Below, piece by piece: positions 26,579-35,697 of a stretch of DNA of 64,000 nt. The translations under genes and the position numbers were made by a program. Under the pieces are notes generated by a model. The model did not search any database and was not told the origin of the DNA. It saw only the letters and a list, made by a program, of their open reading frames with translations. Numbering within the stretch: the first letter of the stretch is position 1; the number at the start of each line of letters is the position of its first letter. Source of the stretch: Herpetosiphon sp042688385 (GTDB lineage Bacteria; Chloroflexota; Chloroflexia; Chloroflexales; Herpetosiphonaceae); the NCBI RefSeq assembly GCF_042688385.1, contig NZ_JBHUPY010000001.1:496001-560000 (forward strand), read 5' to 3'.

Positions 26579-27184
26579 TTATATACTCAGTAGGCTCAGA
26601 ATAGTTTCAATCAATTGGTGTTGCTGTTGCGGGTTGGGTAATTGATTGCTGCTCCAATCGAGGGTTAATAGCGGAGTTGTAATCGTTGCAGTCCATTGCT
26701 CAAGCAAGGCCTCAAGTTGCGCTAAATCGGCACGTTGGGCAATTTCTAGCGGGCGATTGCGTTGCTGATAGCGTTGGATAATGACATCTAGCGGTGCTTC
26801 AAGGCTAATAATGAGGTCGGGCTGGCCTAAACCGGCGCGCAGTTCATGATATAAGCGTTCGCAGAGCGCAAATTCAGCGTCTGTTAAGTAGCCTTTCTGC
26901 TGAAAATGCTTGCTAAAAACCCAAAAATCTTCATCAAGGCCACCGTCTTGCACGCCAATGCCTAGCTGCGCACGAATTGCGCGCTCTTGTTCAGCTCGCA
27001 ATAAAAGGTAATCGAATTGGTTGGCGAGGGCATAGCGTTGCAGGTTTTGGGCAAATAGCTGTTGAAATGGTCGTTCGGCGTGGCTCTCGAGGGCCGCAAA
27101 AAAGCGCTGATCGCTACATAACAGATTGGTGAGGGTAGTTTTGCCAATGCCCGCGTTGCCTACAATCGTAATTAATTTGCCCAT
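26579..27184 (-). CDS. Deoxynucleoside kinase (dGK/dAK type)
   Basis: A 201-residue P-loop kinase that phosphorylates deoxynucleosides for salvage. The P-loop is GNAGIGKTT near residue 8. The region around ERAIRAQLGIGVQDGGLDEDFWVF matches the substrate loop of dNKs. ISLEAPLDVIIQRYQQRNRP matches the LID-adjacent D-x-x-x-x-R segment. I chose ATG 27184, preceded by AAGGACAA at about 8 bases. The gene is unlinked to other nucleotide genes. Specificity (dG, dA or dC) cannot be assigned. Confidence 0.85.
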   Translation of the reverse strand: MGKLITIVGNAGIGKTTLTNLLCSDQRFFAALESHAERPFQQLFAQNLQRYALANQFDYLLLRAEQERAIRAQLGIGVQDGGLDEDFWVFSKHFQQKGYLTDAEFALCERLYHELRAGLGQPDLIISLEAPLDVIIQRYQQRNRPLEIAQRADLAQLEALLEQWTATITTPLLTLDWSSNQLPNPQQQHQLIETILSLLSI

Positions 27185-27413
27185 GATGTTGTCCTTGATT
27201 GTTGATTGATGTGTTGCTTTTGTACCCGAAAGCGGCCAAAGTTGCAACTGCAAACAACATCAGGGCAAATTCCCACGCTGCGAACTCTAAAAATGACACA
27301 TCTACGCTCAAGGCTATTGTGGCAGGCTCGCTAAGTGCTGCCTATAGGCGAAAAGTCCCAACTGTTGCTTTTTTAGCCATGCAAGCACCAACGTCGTGAT
27401 GCTTGCTGGCTGA

Positions 27414-28304
27414 TTAAATTTGGCCAACCCAGCCGCGATCATGGGCTTGAAATTGGCTGGTGAGGTAGTGATAGAGTTGTGGTTCTAGCGGGCCTTGCTG
27501 CAAAAGTTCTAAATTGTGTTGCATATGCGCAAGTTTGCGTGAGCCAACAATGCAGCTATGCACGCCTGGCGTATAGGCAGTAAAGCGCAGCGCAATGCCC
27601 AAAAGTTGCTCAGGGTCAAGATCAAGCTGCATGGCTTGCAGGCGCTCCCAATAGACTTCTGCATAATCGCCAACTGGCCGCTGTTCAAAGCGCCAAGCCA
27701 CGTTGGCAACTGGGCGTTTGGCAATCACGCCAAGCTGGTGTTGCTGGGCTTGCGGCAAAAGCTGGTCAATCACTCGTTGATCGGCAAGGTTTACCGAGCA
27801 TTCAATTGCTCCAAAATGGCCAGCTTGCACCGCCCATTCCAAGGGTGCGTTATCGCCTGAGTAGGCTGCGACGCGCACTTTGCCAGCTTGCACGGCGCGA
27901 TCCAAGGCTTCGATAACGTCGCCTGCACGTAAGGTTTCGAGTGGGCACGAATGAAAATGCACAATATCGAGATAATCGGTCTGCATTTGGCGCAACGCCG
28001 CATCAATCCCCGCTGTGATAATTGGACTCGTCCAATCGTCGTAGCCCTCGATGCCATAGCCAATTTTGGTCGAAAGCACAAACTCATGGCGACGTTGATG
28101 CAGATGTCGCCCGATGCGCTCCTCGGAAAGGCCATAGCCTCGCGCCGTATCGATTAGATTAATCCCAAGATCGAGCACGCCATTCAGTAGTGTGCCAACT
28201 TCTGATTCAGTTAATTCGTTGCCGCCAATATGGCCTGCGCCAAACCCAAGTGCCGAAACCTGCAAGCCAGTTGCGCCAAATTCGCGCAGCGATCCACCAT
28301 TCAT
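27414..28304 (-). CDS. Aldo/keto reductase
   Basis: A 296-residue NAD(P)H-dependent oxidoreductase with TIM-barrel fold. It has LGFGAGHIGG at the N-terminus, D and Y of the catalytic set in LIDTARGYGLSEERIG, and a lysine in VLSTKIGYG. ATG 28304 has AGGA 6 bases upstream; a TTG five codons earlier is less likely. It is the last gene of a four-gene operon (MDR oxidoreductase, CphA-like protein, ferredoxin, AKR) with gaps of about 50 bases. The substrate is unknown. Confidence 0.88.
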   Translation of the reverse strand: MNGGSLREFGATGLQVSALGFGAGHIGGNELTESEVGTLLNGVLDLGINLIDTARGYGLSEERIGRHLHQRRHEFVLSTKIGYGIEGYDDWTSPIITAGIDAALRQMQTDYLDIVHFHSCPLETLRAGDVIEALDRAVQAGKVRVAAYSGDNAPLEWAVQAGHFGAIECSVNLADQRVIDQLLPQAQQHQLGVIAKRPVANVAWRFEQRPVGDYAEVYWERLQAMQLDLDPEQLLGIALRFTAYTPGVHSCIVGSRKLAHMQHNLELLQQGPLEPQLYHYLTSQFQAHDRGWVGQI

Positions 28305-28353
28305 GCTGTTCCTATTCAACCAAACAATCTCAACGTGGAGATGTGCTTGGTGC

Positions 28354-28713
28354 TTAAAGCGGGCGTTCGAGCCATTCCGGCTCGGGAGTGATGCTATCAG
28401 CGGGGCGTGGCCCAGGGTCGGGCAAGCCCGAATCGCTTAATGTCATCAAGGGCTGAAGCTGCATATCAGCTTCGCAGCTAATTTGGCAGGCCAAACGCAC
28501 GCCAGTTAATTTGGCCTCGGCCAATTTAAACGATTCTGCCTTGGTGATTGTGCTTGGCTCGCCTGCCTGAAACTCGACCCGACAGGTTGTACAACGGGCA
28601 TTGCCGCCACAGCGATGCAAAATATCAATGCCATGATCTTCTAGGGCGTTGACCAAACGGCTGCCACTTGCTACCTCGAACGGCGCTTGTGAACCAACAG
28701 TGATCTGGGGCAT
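28354..28713 (-). CDS. 2Fe-2S ferredoxin, plant type
   Basis: A 119-residue electron carrier. The cluster motif is CGGNARCTTC followed about 35 residues later by ACQISC, fitting C-x4/5-C-x2-C and a fourth Cys. A Pro/Glu-rich tail of about 30 residues is extra. ATG is preceded by AGGAGG at 6 bases. As the third gene of the operon it could transfer electrons to or from the neighbouring oxidoreductases. Confidence 0.9.
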   Translation of the reverse strand: MPQITVGSQAPFEVASGSRLVNALEDHGIDILHRCGGNARCTTCRVEFQAGEPSTITKAESFKLAEAKLTGVRLACQISCEADMQLQPLMTLSDSGLPDPGPRPADSITPEPEWLERPL

Positions 28714-28763
28714 GCTCTACCTCCTAGAATAATGATCGGTTAATTGCTCAAACTGGCTTTAAT

Positions 28764-29774
28764 CTATTGATCAAGTGCGCCAGTATCGAGCAATTGTTGC
28801 AATTGATTGACCACCAATCCTAACAATGGTTGTTGAATGTTGGCTGGTTCTTGGGTGCGCTGGAGTTGCACAACTGGGGCCGCAGTGCGCCGCGCCAAGC
28901 CAGCAGTGCGCTGATCGTCGGCCAACAAAATGGTGTTACCAAGCTCATCGGCGGTTAGAGCTGGCAAGCCTGCTGCCAAGGCTTGTTCTTCAGGCAAGTC
29001 GCTAATGCCCAGCACAACCCCAATCGTACAGCGATTAAAGGCTAAACCACGCTCAACCACATCTGCTTGATCCAAGGCAACCACAAATAACTCGGCATCT
29101 GCTTGAACCAATGCTTGGCGCACGCTGGTATAATCGCCCTTGGCAATATGCACGACGTTCTGCCAACCAGCAGCAGTTAAGCCGTGGGTAATTTGTTCGG
29201 CTGCCAATCCTGCGCCAAGCCCGCCAATTGCAATCAAGGGCACGCTGCGAATTTGCTCCCATGGTGGGTTGACCGCAAGGCCAAGGCTGAGTTGGGCTGG
29301 ATCAAAGCGCCAGCCACCGCTACCTGTGCCAAGCTGCAACATGCCATCGCCAACCGGCAAGACTGGAATCACCCGCCCTTGGGCTTCGGCGCGTAATTGC
29401 AGCAATGGCAAGACTGGATCGATCCGCATGCGTTGGCGGCGCAAGTCAAAGAGTGCATCATCGTGGCTCCAATCTTCATCTTGGCGTTCTTCAGCCAGAA
29501 TATCTTCAACTGCATGCTGCAAACTTGCTGCACCAAGTTGCGGGTGGTTGCAGGTAAAACTCAAGTTCAATTGCCACGTTTGCTCGTCACGTGGCTCGAT
29601 TTTCATACGCAGATAGCCAATGATCAAGCCAACTGCTTGGGCCCAGGTTTTGAGTTGGCGACCGAGTTCATCGCGGAGATCGTGACTGACCTGCAAGGTT
29701 GCCGCTACCCCAGCTTGGGGATAGTAGATATTTGGGCCTTCTAAAACGCGAACATGGTCGATTGTGATTGACAT
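28764..29774 (-). CDS. Degenerate cyanophycin-synthetase-like protein lacking ATP-grasp and P-loop
   Basis: A 336-residue protein I read as a shortened CphA relative. Residues 1-150 resemble the CphA N-terminal domain: LEGPNIYYPQ at 11-20 for the usual GPN-I-W start, and MLQLGTGSGGWRF at 145-157 for the usual V-QLG-G. The long ATP-grasp domain that should follow is missing. Residues 178-290 then follow the Mur-ligase part: IAIGGLGAG (181-189) stands where GTNGKTTT should be, followed by GDYT (213-216), ERGLAFNRC, IGVVLGISD and ILLADD (282-287). Without P-loop and ATP-grasp it should not make cyanophycin; a binding or regulatory role is likelier. It lies in an operon with oxidoreductases and ferredoxin. 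The homology is my reading of motifs, not a computed alignment. Confidence 0.65.
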   Translation of the reverse strand: MSITIDHVRVLEGPNIYYPQAGVAATLQVSHDLRDELGRQLKTWAQAVGLIIGYLRMKIEPRDEQTWQLNLSFTCNHPQLGAASLQHAVEDILAEERQDEDWSHDDALFDLRRQRMRIDPVLPLLQLRAEAQGRVIPVLPVGDGMLQLGTGSGGWRFDPAQLSLGLAVNPPWEQIRSVPLIAIGGLGAGLAAEQITHGLTAAGWQNVVHIAKGDYTSVRQALVQADAELFVVALDQADVVERGLAFNRCTIGVVLGISDLPEEQALAAGLPALTADELGNTILLADDQRTAGLARRTAAPVVQLQRTQEPANIQQPLLGLVVNQLQQLLDTGALDQ

Positions 29775-29826
29775 GAATTAATTGCTCCCAGCCGTAGCGG
29801 CACATCTGCTGCGCGCGGGCTGTCTC

Positions 29827-30861
29827 TTAGGGAATTGCAATGACGACTTTGCCAAATTGCTCTGCTGATTCAAGGTAGGCTTGGGCCGCTTGAAGCTCGC
29901 TCAGTGGAAATACTTTGTCGACCAGTGGCGCAAAGCGGCGTTCCCAAAATACTAAGCGCATAATCGTGTTGAATTCACGATTATTGGCCATTGTTGAGCC
30001 GATTAGGTTAAATTGTCGCCAGAAAAGTTTGCGAATATCGACGCTGACAATCGGGCCAGTCGTTGCGCCATAGGTTACAACCGTGCCACCTTTGGCGACG
30101 CTGCGCAATGAGCTTTCCCATGTCGCTGCCCCAACATTCTCTAATACTACGTCAACGCCACGCTTTTTGGTTTGTTGCCAAATTTCGCGGCCCCAATCGC
30201 CATCTGATCGTACCATGTAATCGGCCCCAAGTTCTTTGGCCCGCGCCAGTTTTTCGGCTGAGCGCGAAGCTGCATAAACGGTTGCCCCAGCATAGCGGGC
30301 AATTTGAATTGCCGCACTGGCCACGCCGCCACCAGCACCCAAAATCAAGACACTTTGGCCAGCCCGCAGTTGCGCTTGGCCGATCAAGGCCCGCCATGCC
30401 GTCATCCAGACTAAAGGCACCGCTGCTGCTTGTTCAAACGAATAATCAGCGGGAATCGCATACAGATTGCGAGCTGGCACGGCGATATATTGGGCGAAGC
30501 CACCAGTTTGGTGCTCGCCAAGGACGCCATAGCTATCGCACAAGGTTTCTTCGCCTGCGATACAAAATTCGCACTGCCCGCACCAAATATTGGGATTAAC
30601 AATTACGCGCTGGCCTTCCTTCCAGCCAGTTACGCCCTCGCCCACTGCCGCAATTTCGCCAGCAATATCACAGCCGCCGATATGCGGCATACTCAGTTTG
30701 AGGCCGGGCAAGCCTTCGCGCACAAATAGATCAAGGTGATTTAGGGCGGCAGCACGGATGCGCACCAGAACTTCATCTGGGCCAGCCACTGGCTCCGCCA
30801 AATCGCCATATTCGAGCACATCGAGCCCACCATGTTGGCGAAAAAATCCTGCCTTCATCAT
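29827..30861 (-). CDS. Zinc-type alcohol dehydrogenase / quinone oxidoreductase (MDR family)
   Basis: A 344-residue medium-chain dehydrogenase. The catalytic zinc region has GGCDIAGEIAAVGEGV. The structural zinc loop CGQCEFC plus ETLC is complete. The Rossmann fold is VLILGAGGGVASAAIQIA. ATG 30861 has AAGGAGG at 10 bases; a TTG further upstream is too close to it. It is the first gene of the operon with the CphA-like protein, ferredoxin and AKR. It could reduce enones or oxidise alcohols; the substrate is not evident. Confidence 0.88.
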   Translation of the reverse strand: MMKAGFFRQHGGLDVLEYGDLAEPVAGPDEVLVRIRAAALNHLDLFVREGLPGLKLSMPHIGGCDIAGEIAAVGEGVTGWKEGQRVIVNPNIWCGQCEFCIAGEETLCDSYGVLGEHQTGGFAQYIAVPARNLYAIPADYSFEQAAAVPLVWMTAWRALIGQAQLRAGQSVLILGAGGGVASAAIQIARYAGATVYAASRSAEKLARAKELGADYMVRSDGDWGREIWQQTKKRGVDVVLENVGAATWESSLRSVAKGGTVVTYGATTGPIVSVDIRKLFWRQFNLIGSTMANNREFNTIMRLVFWERRFAPLVDKVFPLSELQAAQAYLESAEQFGKVVIAIP

Positions 30862-30983
30862 ACCGTCCAAGCCTCCTTGCTCAAAACAATGGCTATAGTG
30901 TAAAGGATGTTGGCGCGTTTTGATCCACGAAGCTCACAAAGCGCACGAAGGCTTGAAACCGCGAAGATGGGCTATTGGCTATG

Positions 30984-31180
30984 TGTAATGGTACATGCGG
31001 GTAACCACCGCCTGATTCCCTCACCCCAACCCCTCTCCCACGTGGCGGGCGAGGGGCTTCAACGCCGTGGTTCTTGCAAAAATCCTTGGTAAAAACGGGT
31101 GCTCCCCCTCGCCCGCGTTTTCGTGGGAGAGGGGGCTGGGGGGTGAGGGGACACGGTTGCCAAGCCAATGAACCAGTACA
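30984..31180. repeat. Complete MITE-like palindromic element, copy 2
   Basis: It begins TGTAATGGTACAT and ends ATGAACCAGTACA; the reversed end reads TGTACTGGTTCAT, 11 of 13 bases matching. Inside, a CCCTCACCCCAACCCC arm faces a GGGGGTGAGGG arm around CTCGCCCGCGTTTTCGTGGGAG. The flanks (30900-30980 and 31185-31260) hold CCACGAA-type words and no gene. Confidence 0.75.
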
Positions 31181-31260
31181 TATAGTTTTTAGCCACGAAT
31201 TCCACGAATAATATTCCGATAGCCAATCGCCTGATCCCTGAACCATAGCCACTTCATCCC

Positions 31261-33147
31261 TCATCCCTCATCCCTTACTAATTCCTCGCGCTCTTTGAAT
31301 TGAGTATGATAGAGCTGAGCATACAGCCCTGCTTGGGCCAACAACTCGCTATGCGTGCCGCGTTCGAGCACTCGACCTTGATCGACAACTAAAATCAAAT
31401 CTGCTGCCAGAATCGTCGAAAGTCGGTGGGCAATCACGATGCTGGTGCGATCTTTGAGCAATGGTTGCAAGGCTGCTTGAATTAATGCCTCTGAGCGTGA
31501 ATCAAGCGCCGAGGTCGCCTCGTCGAGCACCAAAATCCGTGGATTTTTGAGAATAACTCGGGCAATCGCGATCCGTTGTTTTTCGCCTCCAGAGAAGCGA
31601 TAGCCCCGTTCGCCAACTACGGTATCGTAGCCATTTGGTAGGCTCATGATCAAATCGTGAATGTTGGCGGCGCGACAGGCTGCTTCTAACTCTGCATCAG
31701 TTGCATCGGGCTTGGCATAGCGCAAATTAACCCGCAAACTTTCGTGAAATAAGAAAGTTTCTTGGGTAACCATGCCAATTGCTTGGCCAAGGCTATCCAA
31801 ATCCAATTCGCGCACATCAACGCCATCGATCAACACGCGACCGCGACTAGCATCGTACAAGCGTGGCAGCAAATAGGTTAGGCTGGTTTTGCCCGCGCCC
31901 GAAGGCCCGACCAAGGCCACCAATTGGCCTGGCTTGGCGGTAAAATCAATGTCTTCCAAGGCCCATTCGCGGGTGGCAATTGGGCTGATGAGGGTGGTTT
32001 CTTGGCCATTGCGCGGGCTAAGCATCGGATCATCATCAGCTTGATAGCGAAACCAGACATGCTCAAATTGAACTTCGCCGCGAAGCGTCTCTAGCATTTT
32101 GGGTTGAGCTGGATCTAAAATTTCCTGCGGCAAATCGAGAATTTCAAACACCCGCTCGAACGACACCAGCGACGAAGCTAATTCAACTCTGGTGTTGACC
32201 AAGGTCGAAATTGCGCCATACAAGCCGGGCAAATACAAGGCCAAGGCAATAATATCGCCAGTGCTGAAGCTATTTGAGGTAATCGCCAAATAGCCACCAA
32301 ACCAATAGACCGAGGTTACACCAACCGCGCTGACCAAGCCAACCATCACAAAAAACGAGCGCATCACCAACGAGGTACGAATGCCAAGATCGCGCACTTC
32401 GCCTGCATGCTGGCTAAATTTGGCCACCTCGTCGTTGCGCCGCCCAAAAATTTTGACCAACAATGCACCGCTGACATTCAACGTTTCGCCCATTAATGCG
32501 TTCATATCGCTGTTGGCTTGCATTTGCGAGCGGGTTAATGTGCGGACAATTTTGCCAACTCGCCGCGCTGGCAGCATAAATAATGGCAATACGAGCAACG
32601 CTAATAAAGTTAATCGCCACTCAATCGTCAACATAATAAACAGGGTGATGCTGACCGTGATGATATTGGTGATCAACGTAATCAACGTGCCAGTAACCGC
32701 CCGTTGCGAGCCAACCACATCGTTATTCAGCCGCGAAACCAATTCGCCCGATTTGGTGCTGGTAAAAAAGCGCAGGCTCATACGCTGCATATGGTTATAC
32801 AACGCGCGGCGCAAATCAAAAATAATTCCCTCGCCAACCAGTGCTGAATTGCGTCGCTGCCAAATATCCAGCAAACCGCCTATTAATGGAATTGCGACCA
32901 AGCCGACGGCAACAAGATTGAGCCGCCCAAGATTGCGCTGCGGAATTGCTACGTCAATTAAATGGCGCACCAACAACGGCGTAATCCGATCCAACAACGT
33001 CCCGATGAAAATTGTAAACAAGACCACAATGATGCCGCTGCGATAGGGTCTGGCATAACCCCATACACGCTGCAACAACATGCGGCTGATGGTGGGTTGT
33101 TCGTCGTCGTTCGCGCGAACAAACCCTCGCCAGCCTCCACCATTCAT
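31261..33147 (-). CDS. ABC exporter, fused membrane and ATPase half-transporter
   Basis: A 628-residue type IV ABC exporter that would work as a homo- or heterodimer. Six helices (about 30-340) precede a nucleotide-binding domain with Walker A GPSGAGKTS, signature FSGGEKQRIA, Walker B ILVLDEATSALD and the switch H in IVIAHRLST. An insert of about 30 residues sits before the ATPase core (after ADDDPMLSPRNG). ATG with AAGGAG 6 bases upstream. Single gene. Lipid, peptide or drug export are all possible. Confidence 0.92.
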   Translation of the reverse strand: MNGGGWRGFVRANDDEQPTISRMLLQRVWGYARPYRSGIIVVLFTIFIGTLLDRITPLLVRHLIDVAIPQRNLGRLNLVAVGLVAIPLIGGLLDIWQRRNSALVGEGIIFDLRRALYNHMQRMSLRFFTSTKSGELVSRLNNDVVGSQRAVTGTLITLITNIITVSITLFIMLTIEWRLTLLALLVLPLFMLPARRVGKIVRTLTRSQMQANSDMNALMGETLNVSGALLVKIFGRRNDEVAKFSQHAGEVRDLGIRTSLVMRSFFVMVGLVSAVGVTSVYWFGGYLAITSNSFSTGDIIALALYLPGLYGAISTLVNTRVELASSLVSFERVFEILDLPQEILDPAQPKMLETLRGEVQFEHVWFRYQADDDPMLSPRNGQETTLISPIATREWALEDIDFTAKPGQLVALVGPSGAGKTSLTYLLPRLYDASRGRVLIDGVDVRELDLDSLGQAIGMVTQETFLFHESLRVNLRYAKPDATDAELEAACRAANIHDLIMSLPNGYDTVVGERGYRFSGGEKQRIAIARVILKNPRILVLDEATSALDSRSEALIQAALQPLLKDRTSIVIAHRLSTILAADLILVVDQGRVLERGTHSELLAQAGLYAQLYHTQFKEREELVRDEG

Positions 33148-33290
33148 GAAAACTCCTTACACATAGATTTGGGTGTGCAGATTATTAATGTCATGCTAAC
33201 ACGCCTAGGCCCAGAGCTTGCTATACTTAAGGTTAGAATTTTCTGTCCATGCGGACAGGAACATTGACAAGCATCCTCTGGAGGATACCG

Positions 33291-33998
33291 ATGATCTTCG
33301 ACCCAATGTATTTCATTTTCGCCATTCCTGGCATGCTGTTTGCTTTCTGGGCGCAGTGGTATGTGAAATCGACATTTAGCAAATATGCGAATGTTGGCAA
33401 CATGCACCGTATGAATGGCTTCGATGTGGCCCAACGTTTGATGAGCGCCGAAGGTCTTAACTATGTGCGGGTAAATCAAGTTGCTGGTCAACTGACCGAC
33501 TTTTACAATCCTGCCGATAAATCGATTAATCTCTCGCAATCGTCGGTTACGCCATCGGTTGCTGCAATGGCGGTTGTTGCTCACGAGTTGGGCCACGCCT
33601 TGCAAGATCGCGAAGGCTACACGATGTTGCGTTTGCGCAGCTCGATTGTAGGCATCGCCAACATTGGCAGTAGCATTGGCACGTGGCTGGTGATGGGGGG
33701 CTTGATGTTTGGTGCTGCTTCACGTAGTGGCGGCTTCGGCTTCACCATGGCCTTGATTGGCTTGGCCTTGTTTGCTGGCGCGGTGCTGTTTACCTTGGTA
33801 ACCTTGCCGGTCGAATTCAATGCTTCAAGCCGCGCCAAAAAAATGTTGATCGCCAATGGCTTGGTTAGCCCTCAAGACCAAGCTGCGGTTTCTAAGGTTT
33901 TGAATGCTGCTGCTTGGACATACGTTGCTGCTGCGGCGCAATCAATTTTGACCTTTGCCTATTTTGCATTTCGGGTTTTTGGCGGTCGCCGCGACTAA
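33291..33998 (+). CDS. Membrane zinc metalloprotease (YugP family)
   Basis: A 235-residue integral membrane peptidase. The zinc motif HELGH follows AAMAVVAHELGHALQD near residue 98-110. Three to four helices flank it, and a third ligand is probably in LPVEFNASSRA. ATG 33291 is preceded by GGAGG at 7 bases. YugP-type proteases are widespread, with unknown substrates. A small hairpin CTGTCC/GGACAG lies at 33243-33258 in the leader. The small 40-residue protein gene follows. Confidence 0.9.
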   Translation: MIFDPMYFIFAIPGMLFAFWAQWYVKSTFSKYANVGNMHRMNGFDVAQRLMSAEGLNYVRVNQVAGQLTDFYNPADKSINLSQSSVTPSVAAMAVVAHELGHALQDREGYTMLRLRSSIVGIANIGSSIGTWLVMGGLMFGAASRSGGFGFTMALIGLALFAGAVLFTLVTLPVEFNASSRAKKMLIANGLVSPQDQAAVSKVLNAAAWTYVAAAAQSILTFAYFAFRVFGGRRD

Positions 33999-34048
33999 GA
34001 ATGTTATACTAGCGCCTAGCACCGTTTTGATATAGGAGGAATAATTCA

Positions 34049-34171
34049 ATGGATGATGATTTGAAGCGTCGGGTTGTCTATGGTTTGTTGAGTTTGGCGT
34101 TGGGGACGTTGGCCACCCGTTTGGCCTTGTACATCACCAACAAAATCTTGGGCGAGCCAGAAACAATCTAA
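34049..34171 (+). CDS. 40-residue single-helix membrane protein
   Basis: A small gene missed by length filters. AGGAGGA lies 8 bases before ATG 34049, and the frame runs 40 codons to TAA. The product starts MDDDLKRR, followed by one hydrophobic helix (VVYGLLSLALGTLATRLALY) and a polar tail ending EPETI. The charged start predicts an N-in topology. It lies 50 bases after the YugP gene and just before a strong terminator, so both are probably one transcript. Function unknown; it could be a partner of the protease. Confidence 0.75.
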   Translation: MDDDLKRRVVYGLLSLALGTLATRLALYITNKILGEPETI

Positions 34172-34194
34172 GCTGCTCCAAATAATTGGTAATG

Positions 34195-34224
34195 AGAGGC
34201 GTAACCCTACGCCTCTTTGTTGTT
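34195..34224 (+). terminator. Terminator after the 40-residue gene
   Basis: AGAGGCGTA pairs perfectly with TACGCCTCT around ACCC, followed by TTGTTGTTT. Confidence 0.88.
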
Positions 34225-34275
34225 TAAGCCTGCTATAATCGCTGCAAGATTGGCTCATAAACGAAGGATGCTGCA

Positions 34276-35697
34276 ATGAATCAAACCTTGGCAAATCGCT
34301 ACCAATTGTTGGCAACGCTTGGGCAAGGTGGCATGGCGACGGTTTATCGCGCCCATGATTTGCTGCTCAAGCGCGATGTGGCGCTGAAGGTTTTGCGGCC
34401 TGAGTACGCCAATAATCCAAGCCTGAGCCAGCAATTTAGCGCCGAAGCCCAAACTGCGGCGCAATTGAGCCACGCGCATATTGCCCGCATTTTTGATGTT
34501 GGCCACGATTCAAGCGTGGGGCCGTTTTTTGTTCAAGAGCTGATCGATGGCCAAAGCCTTGATCAATTATTGCCCGTAGCTGCGCCCCAAGCGTTAACGT
34601 GGACGCGCGAAATTGCCTTAGCCCTCGCAGCAATTCATCAACAAGGCTATGTGCATTGCGATGTTAAACCGCAAAATATTAAGATTAATCCTGATGGCCA
34701 TGCAATTTTGCTTGATTTTGGCATTGTGCAGCCAATTGGCACGACCAACCACGATCAAGTGTATGGCACACCCCAATATATCGCGCCAGAACGAGCTGAA
34801 GGTGGCGCAACGACCGCCGCCAGCGATATTTATGCCTTGGGCATTATGCTGTATGAGCTGTTAACTGGCCGCGTGCCACTTGATGGCGATTCGGCCTGGG
34901 CGATTGTTCAGCGTCATTTGAATGAAGGTGTGCCTGCACTACGCCAAGCGTTGCCCGGCACCGCCACTGCCATCGAACAGCTGATCAAGCGGGCGACTGA
35001 GCGCGAGCCAAGCAAGCGTTTTGCCTCTGCCCAAGCCTTGGCAGGCGAGATTGAGAGCATTCAACAGGGCGCAAATTCGGCCACAATTGCGATGCCAGTG
35101 CGCCAACGCTCCACCGTGTCGATCCATAATATGGAAACGACTGCTGTGCGTGTGCCACCAAAAACTGCTGCTTTGGTGCAAGCGCAAGTGCAACCAACCC
35201 CAACCAAAGCCTCGCTTGCAGCGCCCAAACCAGCGGCTAAAAAGCAAATTGGCCTAACCATAGCAGCGTTGGCGTTTGTGGCCGCAATAGCCGTTGCCTT
35301 TGCCAAATTAAGCGGCGATTCTGAGCAACCTGGCCCGAGTGGTAATCCTGTGGCCGAGGCAACTGCCACGCTTGCGCCTGTGGCCGAAGCAACTGCAACT
35401 ATTGCGCTCGAAGCGACCCAAGCTCCCGAACCAACCGCTGCCAGCGATCAAGCGCCAAGCATGCCCAATTTTGTTGGCCTCAAACGGGCCGAGGCCGAGC
35501 AACAAGCCCGCAACTTGGGGCTAAGCATTAATTTTATCGAGCAACCAAACGATCAAGCCAAAGATCGCATTCTGAGCCAAGAGCCAGCGGTCGGCAGCCC
35601 AATTGCCGCCAATAGCCAAATCAATTTGGTCATCGGAGTCAAAGAGGCCAAAAAGCCCAAAGGCCCAGGTAATGGCAAGGGCAAAGACGATGATTAG
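34276..35697 (+). CDS. PASTA-domain serine/threonine protein kinase (PknB-like)
   Basis: A 473-residue transmembrane Hanks-type kinase. The glycine loop is LGQGGMATVY, ATP lysine K38 in VALKVL, catalytic loop HCDVKPQN with D129, and DFG at 147-149. The usual HRD arginine is Cys 128, so this is a non-RD kinase and may not need activation-loop phosphorylation. A TM helix lies near 325-345, a Thr/Ala-rich linker follows, and one PASTA domain lies at about 393-462, outside, where it may sense cell-wall fragments. The C-terminus is Lys/Gly-rich. Single gene. Confidence 0.92.
   Translation: MNQTLANRYQLLATLGQGGMATVYRAHDLLLKRDVALKVLRPEYANNPSLSQQFSAEAQTAAQLSHAHIARIFDVGHDSSVGPFFVQELIDGQSLDQLLPVAAPQALTWTREIALALAAIHQQGYVHCDVKPQNIKINPDGHAILLDFGIVQPIGTTNHDQVYGTPQYIAPERAEGGATTAASDIYALGIMLYELLTGRVPLDGDSAWAIVQRHLNEGVPALRQALPGTATAIEQLIKRATEREPSKRFASAQALAGEIESIQQGANSATIAMPVRQRSTVSIHNMETTAVRVPPKTAALVQAQVQPTPTKASLAAPKPAAKKQIGLTIAALAFVAAIAVAFAKLSGDSEQPGPSGNPVAEATATLAPVAEATATIALEATQAPEPTAASDQAPSMPNFVGLKRAEAEQQARNLGLSINFIEQPNDQAKDRILSQEPAVGSPIAANSQINLVIGVKEAKKPKGPGNGKGKDDD

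Noticed and set aside
28764..29774. Calling the CphA-like protein a cyanophycin synthetase
   Set aside because: It is about 540 residues too short and lacks both ATP-binding motifs, so catalysis is not supported.
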